Positions 59,677 through 64,000 of a stretch of 64,000 nt of DNA are shown one piece after another. A model generated the notes under the pieces. It had not been told where the DNA came from. It worked only from the letters and a program-made list of their open reading frames with translations, and did not search any database. The position numbers and the translations under genes are program-made. The DNA is from Nephrocerus scutellatus (lineage: Eukaryota; Arthropoda; Insecta; Diptera; Pipunculidae), in NCBI GenBank assembly GCA_947095585.1, contig OX352761.1, forward strand, positions 78,857,767-78,921,766. Direction: 5' to 3'. Each line of letters starts with the position of its first letter. Position 1 is the first letter of the stretch.

Positions 59677-61029
59677 ACTTTTCTGCTGGCGATAGCTCTC
59701 CTAAAGACTGGGCATTTGCTGCTGCCCGCTACATGCTTCGCATCTTCTGGGTGTTCCTTTCTACAGAACATGCACGAAGGCTCCTTTGCGCAAGACTTAG
59801 CTATGTGGCCCTCATCCCCACATCTTCTACACAGCTTGGAGCGATCTTCTCCGTTTTTACACTGCTTGGCAATGTGCCCAAATTCCAGGCATTTGAAGCA
59901 CTTTTTGAGGAGTGTCCGTTCGCGGATGCGACACACTACCCACCCGATTTTTATCTTCTGTACTTCCAGCAGCTTCTTTGCTTTTGCATTTGGAAGGCTG
60001 ATAGTCGCCGTTTGGGTTCCACCATATGCTTTCCTCAGCGATATAAAGTCTGACGGTGTAACGCCTTCGACTCCGGCTTGGACTTCGATTGATTCACAAA
60101 TGTCTTCTTTTGTGGTGATCTCATCGATGTCTTTCAGCTCGATGCTAGTGCGTTGGGTGAGGGTTCTTACGTTTGCTTGTTCGCCTAACGCCTCGCTTAT
60201 GACGCTTTTAAATTCCGCTGTCTTGTCACTTGTCTCCTTCAATTGAATTAAGAGGTCACCTTTTTGTGTCCTTCTGATCCTAGATACTGCTTTTCCAATT
60301 GTTTCTAGTTTTGGATCAGCCTTCACGTTGCGCAATATCTGCGCATAGGATATTTCGCCCTTCGCTTCTATGACTATGGCGTCAGGTCTTGCCTTTCTTA
60401 TAATTGGCTTTTGTTTTACGGCGGACTTCTTGGCAGATGCGTCTGACTTCACTTTATTTTTAGTTTTAGCGACGACTTTTGTCCATTCGCCTTCTCCAGT
60501 TTTTTTTAACATTTTTAATACCCTTTTCCTGGGTTTTTTCTTCCGTCGCTATTACCATAGGCTTACGTGAGGACTGGCGTTGCTCTTGCCTCCGCTTTGG
60601 ATTCGGCGTTTCGCTGTGGGTAGGCTGCTTCCTTTTTTGCTCCATTGAAGCTTTGAGCCATGGAGAGGTTTGAGATGAGGTGTGATTAACCATCTTCTCC
60701 TGAGTCTTCTTGTTATTAATGTAGATAGCCGATAACTCATAGAGGTTTTTAATGCTATCAATCGCATCCCGCATGGCTTGATGGATGGAACGTCTTTTTC
60801 CATCTTCCAACATTTCTACCAGTCCCTTGATCTGCTCTCCTAGTTTATGAAAGTCAGATTTGCCGGGGCTGGCTTCCTTTATCACCTTTCTTGTTTCCGG
60901 TGATTCGCGCCTTTGTGACGTTTGGGCCACTGGTGATCTCGCCATCTTCGAACTCCTTTTAAAAGAATTCACATTCTCCTCGCCTACAACTCCTTCTACT
61001 TCTCCTCCTCCTAAATTCTGGGAATTCAT
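59673..61029 (-). pseudogene. U12 ORF1 with a one-base frameshift
   Basis: ATG at 61029. The B-type sequence is open until a homopolymer near 60501, where one extra T (plus strand) relative to U8 shifts the frame. The rest, including the core and three knuckles, is open in the new frame to 59673. Confidence 0.92.
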
Positions 61030-61600
61030 TGTAAATTGGGTCCCCACTCAAAGCCGCCGTTATCAATGCTCGGGTGTGTAGTCACCTATGGATCCCATGG
61101 TTATCTATGCAAGCAGTGAGGCCATGCGGGGGTTGACACGAGCCCTTATGGGGTCTTGTGTTCAGAGCCAGATCAGTGTTAGACAGGAATTTTTCATCTG
61201 TACCTACACCACTAACTTAATAGCGACGTAACATTGAGCGTACTTTGAGTCCTGCCAGGGTTTTAACGGGACAGGGGCGCCGGTAGCATTAGCACCTTAC
61301 TGAGCTCAGTCTTAATACATTCATTGAATGCCGCGCTCCCTCGTTGGCCGCGGCTTTTCCTCCGGGCGGGTTGGGAGTTATACCGCTCCTACTCGGTCGT
61401 CAGAGCCTCGGCGAGCAGGTTTTTCCATGCAAGAGAGGTTGACAGTGACTTCTTCTCCGCCGTAACCCTGGCTAGGGCCCCTCACATGGTACTATCACCC
61501 GGGGCAGGTGAACCAAGGTTTGTTGACGTGGTTTTACTCCCCGGACTAGGGCCCGTGGGGTTGTCAGACCCAACACTCTACTTCAGAGTGCCCTTGCGTG

Positions 61601-61641
<41 letters not shown>

Positions 61642-61645
<4 letters not shown>

Positions 61646-64000
61646 TTTTATGGCTGTGCCAAAGGTGGGGAATCTTCTAAAAGATACCAGTAGAGCCCTC
61701 CAGGGGTACTAGCATGCACGATTCGTAAACCTGAATGTTCGTACCAGGAATTACGCCTACGTACTAAACCCTCCTTACACACTTCAACCACTCTCCCCGC
61801 GGGACTGCCGTTAGGTATTACATCACGGGGCTGGTTAGCAGATTACTCTATGCCTTCTGCATCTTCTGCTGCTGCTGATCGCCTTATCTTTTCGATTCTT
61901 CGCAGCTCGTTTTGCACATTCGTTATGAATACACACACTTCTGTCCACTTATCCTCAGATCTCAGCATTTCTTCTAACAGGACTTGTGGACTTGGCAGGC
62001 TGCTTCTCCATTCTCTGAAGCGTCCGCATTGGAAAATCGCATGCTCCGTATCTTCTTCCAGTTCCGGACAATCTGGGCAAAAAGGTGAGCTATCGTGTCC
62101 AAATCGATAAAGATATCTTCGATAGCCGCCATGGCCTGACAGAAACTGCGTAAATTGGTAATTGCAGTTACCGTGAGATCGGTTTGTCCAATTCTCTATA
62201 TTCGGGATCAGTTTGTGGGTCCATCTTCCTTTCAAACTTATGTCCCACCTGGCTTGCCATACAGCCATTGAGGTGGCCTTTTCTTCTTCTTTGATCATTT
62301 TGATTGATCGTTGGTCCGGATGTGATAAGGCTCTTCTATTGTAGATCCTAAGCATTTCATCTGCGAGGATGTCTACTGGAACCATTCCTGCTATAACTAG
62401 GGCCGCATCATCGGAGATCGTTCGGAACCCGCTGATCGTCCTTAGTGCACTGAGTCTGTATATAGACGAGAGGTTTCTTCTTATTTCTTTAGTCACCAGT
62501 GCATCCGCCCAAACTGGGGCTGCGTAAAGGAGGACTGAGCTAACCACTCTGGACATTAGGACCCTTCTTGGATATCCTGGTCCTCCGACATTTGGCAGTA
62601 TCCGAGATAATGCTGCCTGCATCTGCGACGCCTTTCTGCTAGAATAGTCCACGTGTATTTTAAAACGGAGCCTATTGTCAAGCATTATTCCTAGGTATTT
62701 GACAAAATCCTTTGATCTAATAGTCTGGTTACCAACTCGTATATTTATGTATTCTATATTTTTCCGGCTGGTAATCAGGACTGCTTCCGTTTTATGGTCG
62801 GCTAATTCTAAACCGACGGATACTAGCCATTTTTTGATTTGGCCAACTGCTTCATTCGATGCTGACTCTATTCCATTGATTGCCTTTGACACTGTGACAA
62901 CGGCGATGTCGTCAGCGAATCCAAATATTTGTACGCCTGCTGGTAATGCTAGTCTTAGAACTCCATCGTACATTATATTCCATAGAAGGGGACCCAGCAC
63001 CGATCCTTGTGGGACTCCTGCGGAGACTTTATAGTACTTTGTACCCTCATTGGTTTCGTACCTCAACCTTCTATAACTTAAGTAGCTTGACACTATCTTC
63101 CTTATATAGTATGGTGCATCCATTCTGGCGAGTGATCTTCTTATTGAGGACCATTTTGCAGAGTTAAAGGCGTTTTTTATGTCCAGTGTCACTACTGCAC
63201 AATATTCCTTTGTGCCCCACCGCCATCTTTCTCCTTCAATCGCTTTCTTTGCTATATTGACCACCGCCTTTATGGCGTCGACGGTCGAGCGCGATTTTCG
63301 AAACCCGAATTGATGATCTGACAGTGCTCCTTTATTATCCGCTATATTAAGCAATCTGTCATATATGATCCGCTCGAGTATCTTTCCCATTGTATCTAGT
63401 AGGCATATTGGGCGGTACGACGATGGATCGCCCGGTGGTTTGTTTCCCTTTGGCAGCAATACTAAATGTTGCAGTTTCCAAGGTTCAGGGAAAACTCCTT
63501 CATCTAAACACCTTTGCATGCATGCCACGAACATGTCCGGCCTGCTTCGGATGGCCGCTTTCAATGCCTTGTTAGGAATGCCATCGGGTCCAGGAGCTTT
63601 GTTGTCTCTTATTCTTTTAGTTGCGTTCACGAATTCATCAACTGTTAGCCTTGGAATACTTTCTGTGCTAGTTTCTCTAATTATGTTGCACATAGTATAT
63701 GGTTCTTGCGGAAAAAGGTGTTCTACGATGGACCTAAGCATTGTTGGGTATGAAATTTGTGGGGACTTACCGCCTTTGAGCTTTGCCATAACTATTTTGT
63801 ATGCTGTGCCCCAGGGGTTGATGTCAGCCTCGTCACATAATTCTTTAAAGCATTTTGACTTGCTTTCCTTAATCGCGTTTTTAAAATTTCGTCTCGCCAG
63901 TCTAAGCATTTCAAGCCGTTCTTGAAAATCGGTTCCCCTTCTTGAACGCTGAACTCTGCGCCTGGCTTGTAGGCAGATAGCTCTCAGTGCTTTTATCTGC
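61642..64000 (-). mobile_element. U13: A-subfamily copy, runs off the window
   Basis: T-run 61642-61649, 43-bp GT spacer to U12. The 3' half resembles U1/U3 (LPAGVQ, NGIESASNEAV), except for the REWRSSL and EDKWTE residues. Its 5' part lies beyond position 64000. Confidence 0.93.
61843..64000 (-). CDS. U13 ORF2, partial at the window edge
   Basis: Open from the TAA at 61843-61845 to the window end, covering about residues 277-995. It includes TLDIKNAFN, GVPQGS, FADD and the C-terminal CCHC. Whether it has the endonuclease and ORF1 cannot be seen. No lesion is visible in the part shown. Confidence 0.88.
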   Translation of the reverse strand, partial: QIKALRAICLQARRRVQRSRRGTDFQERLEMLRLARRNFKNAIKESKSKCFKELCDEADINPWGTAYKIVMAKLKGGKSPQISYPTMLRSIVEHLFPQEPYTMCNIIRETSTESIPRLTVDEFVNATKRIRDNKAPGPDGIPNKALKAAIRSRPDMFVACMQRCLDEGVFPEPWKLQHLVLLPKGNKPPGDPSSYRPICLLDTMGKILERIIYDRLLNIADNKGALSDHQFGFRKSRSTVDAIKAVVNIAKKAIEGERWRWGTKEYCAVVTLDIKNAFNSAKWSSIRRSLARMDAPYYIRKIVSSYLSYRRLRYETNEGTKYYKVSAGVPQGSVLGPLLWNIMYDGVLRLALPAGVQIFGFADDIAVVTVSKAINGIESASNEAVGQIKKWLVSVGLELADHKTEAVLITSRKNIEYINIRVGNQTIRSKDFVKYLGIMLDNRLRFKIHVDYSSRKASQMQAALSRILPNVGGPGYPRRVLMSRVVSSVLLYAAPVWADALVTKEIRRNLSSIYRLSALRTISGFRTISDDAALVIAGMVPVDILADEMLRIYNRRALSHPDQRSIKMIKEEEKATSMAVWQARWDISLKGRWTHKLIPNIENWTNRSHGNCNYQFTQFLSGHGGYRRYLYRFGHDSSPFCPDCPELEEDTEHAIFQCGRFREWRSSLPSPQVLLEEMLRSEDKWTEVCVFITNVQNELRRIEKIRRSAAAEDAEGIE

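Larger units (their letters stand above)
56762..61598 (-). mobile_element. U12: B-subfamily copy with several deletions
   Basis: T-run 56762-56776. It extends to the natural 5' end region (GCAAGGGCACTC at about 61598). Lesions relative to U8: a 283-bp deletion in ORF2 (U8 45828-46110 absent at about 59132), a 2-base gain near 59371, a 1-base gain near 60501 in ORF1, and a 115-bp deletion in the 5'UTR near 61293 (U8 48266-48380 absent). Confidence 0.93.

Overview
The window looks like repeat-rich nuclear DNA from an arthropod, most probably an insect. It holds an R1-clade non-LTR retrotransposon family, a mag-type Ty3/gypsy LTR element with a serine-tRNA primer site, a gypsy-like remnant, a mariner remnant, long (GT)n microsatellites and no recognisable single-copy host gene. 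I cannot name the species.

Left part (1-13.6 kb): a patchwork of old and nested repeats. A degenerate satellite of roughly 100-121 bp lies on both sides (about 780-1870 and 10.2-12.3 kb). Between these satellite blocks lie broken gypsy-like pol pieces on the minus strand (2347-3033 and 9730-10163), a dead jockey/CR1-like reverse transcriptase (3145-3975, plus strand), a dead mariner (4229-4740, plus strand) and a structurally complete minus-strand LTR retrotransposon at 4958-9709. That element has 192-bp LTRs, a 5-bp target duplication, a primer binding site and a polypurine tract, but its pol carries a nonsense codon and frameshifts. Inverted and direct repeats at 10.5-11.5 kb and a 158-bp triplicate at 12.4-12.9 kb follow.

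Right part (13.67-64.0 kb, continuing past the window): at least 13 copies (called U1-U13 here) of one R1-clade element. All are on the minus strand, head to tail, and separated by (GT)n or (GTGTGTGC)n microsatellite DNA (AC repeats on the element's coding strand). A full copy is about 5.2 kb: 5'UTR of about 0.68 kb, ORF1 (three CCHC knuckles), ORF2 overlapping it by ATGA (APE-type endonuclease, reverse transcriptase, C-terminal CCHC), 3'UTR of about 190 bp, and poly(A). Two B-subfamily copies (U4, U8) have both ORFs open. A-subfamily copies with ORF1 (U1, U3, U5) have it split by a -1 frame change at an A-AAA-AAG heptamer. Six copies (U2, U6, U7, U9, U10, U11) share one 5'-truncation junction plus the same GTAAG marker in the adjoining microsatellite. 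U2 and U5 share a 3' truncation and a 31-bp deletion. These shared junctions show that the array grew largely by duplication and recombination of element-plus-microsatellite units, on top of original retrotransposition into AC repeats.

The most interesting system is this microsatellite-anchored, unidirectional R1-clade array. It resembles dipteran telomeric retroelement arrays in polarity, has two apparently intact copies, and shows mosaic A/B evolution.
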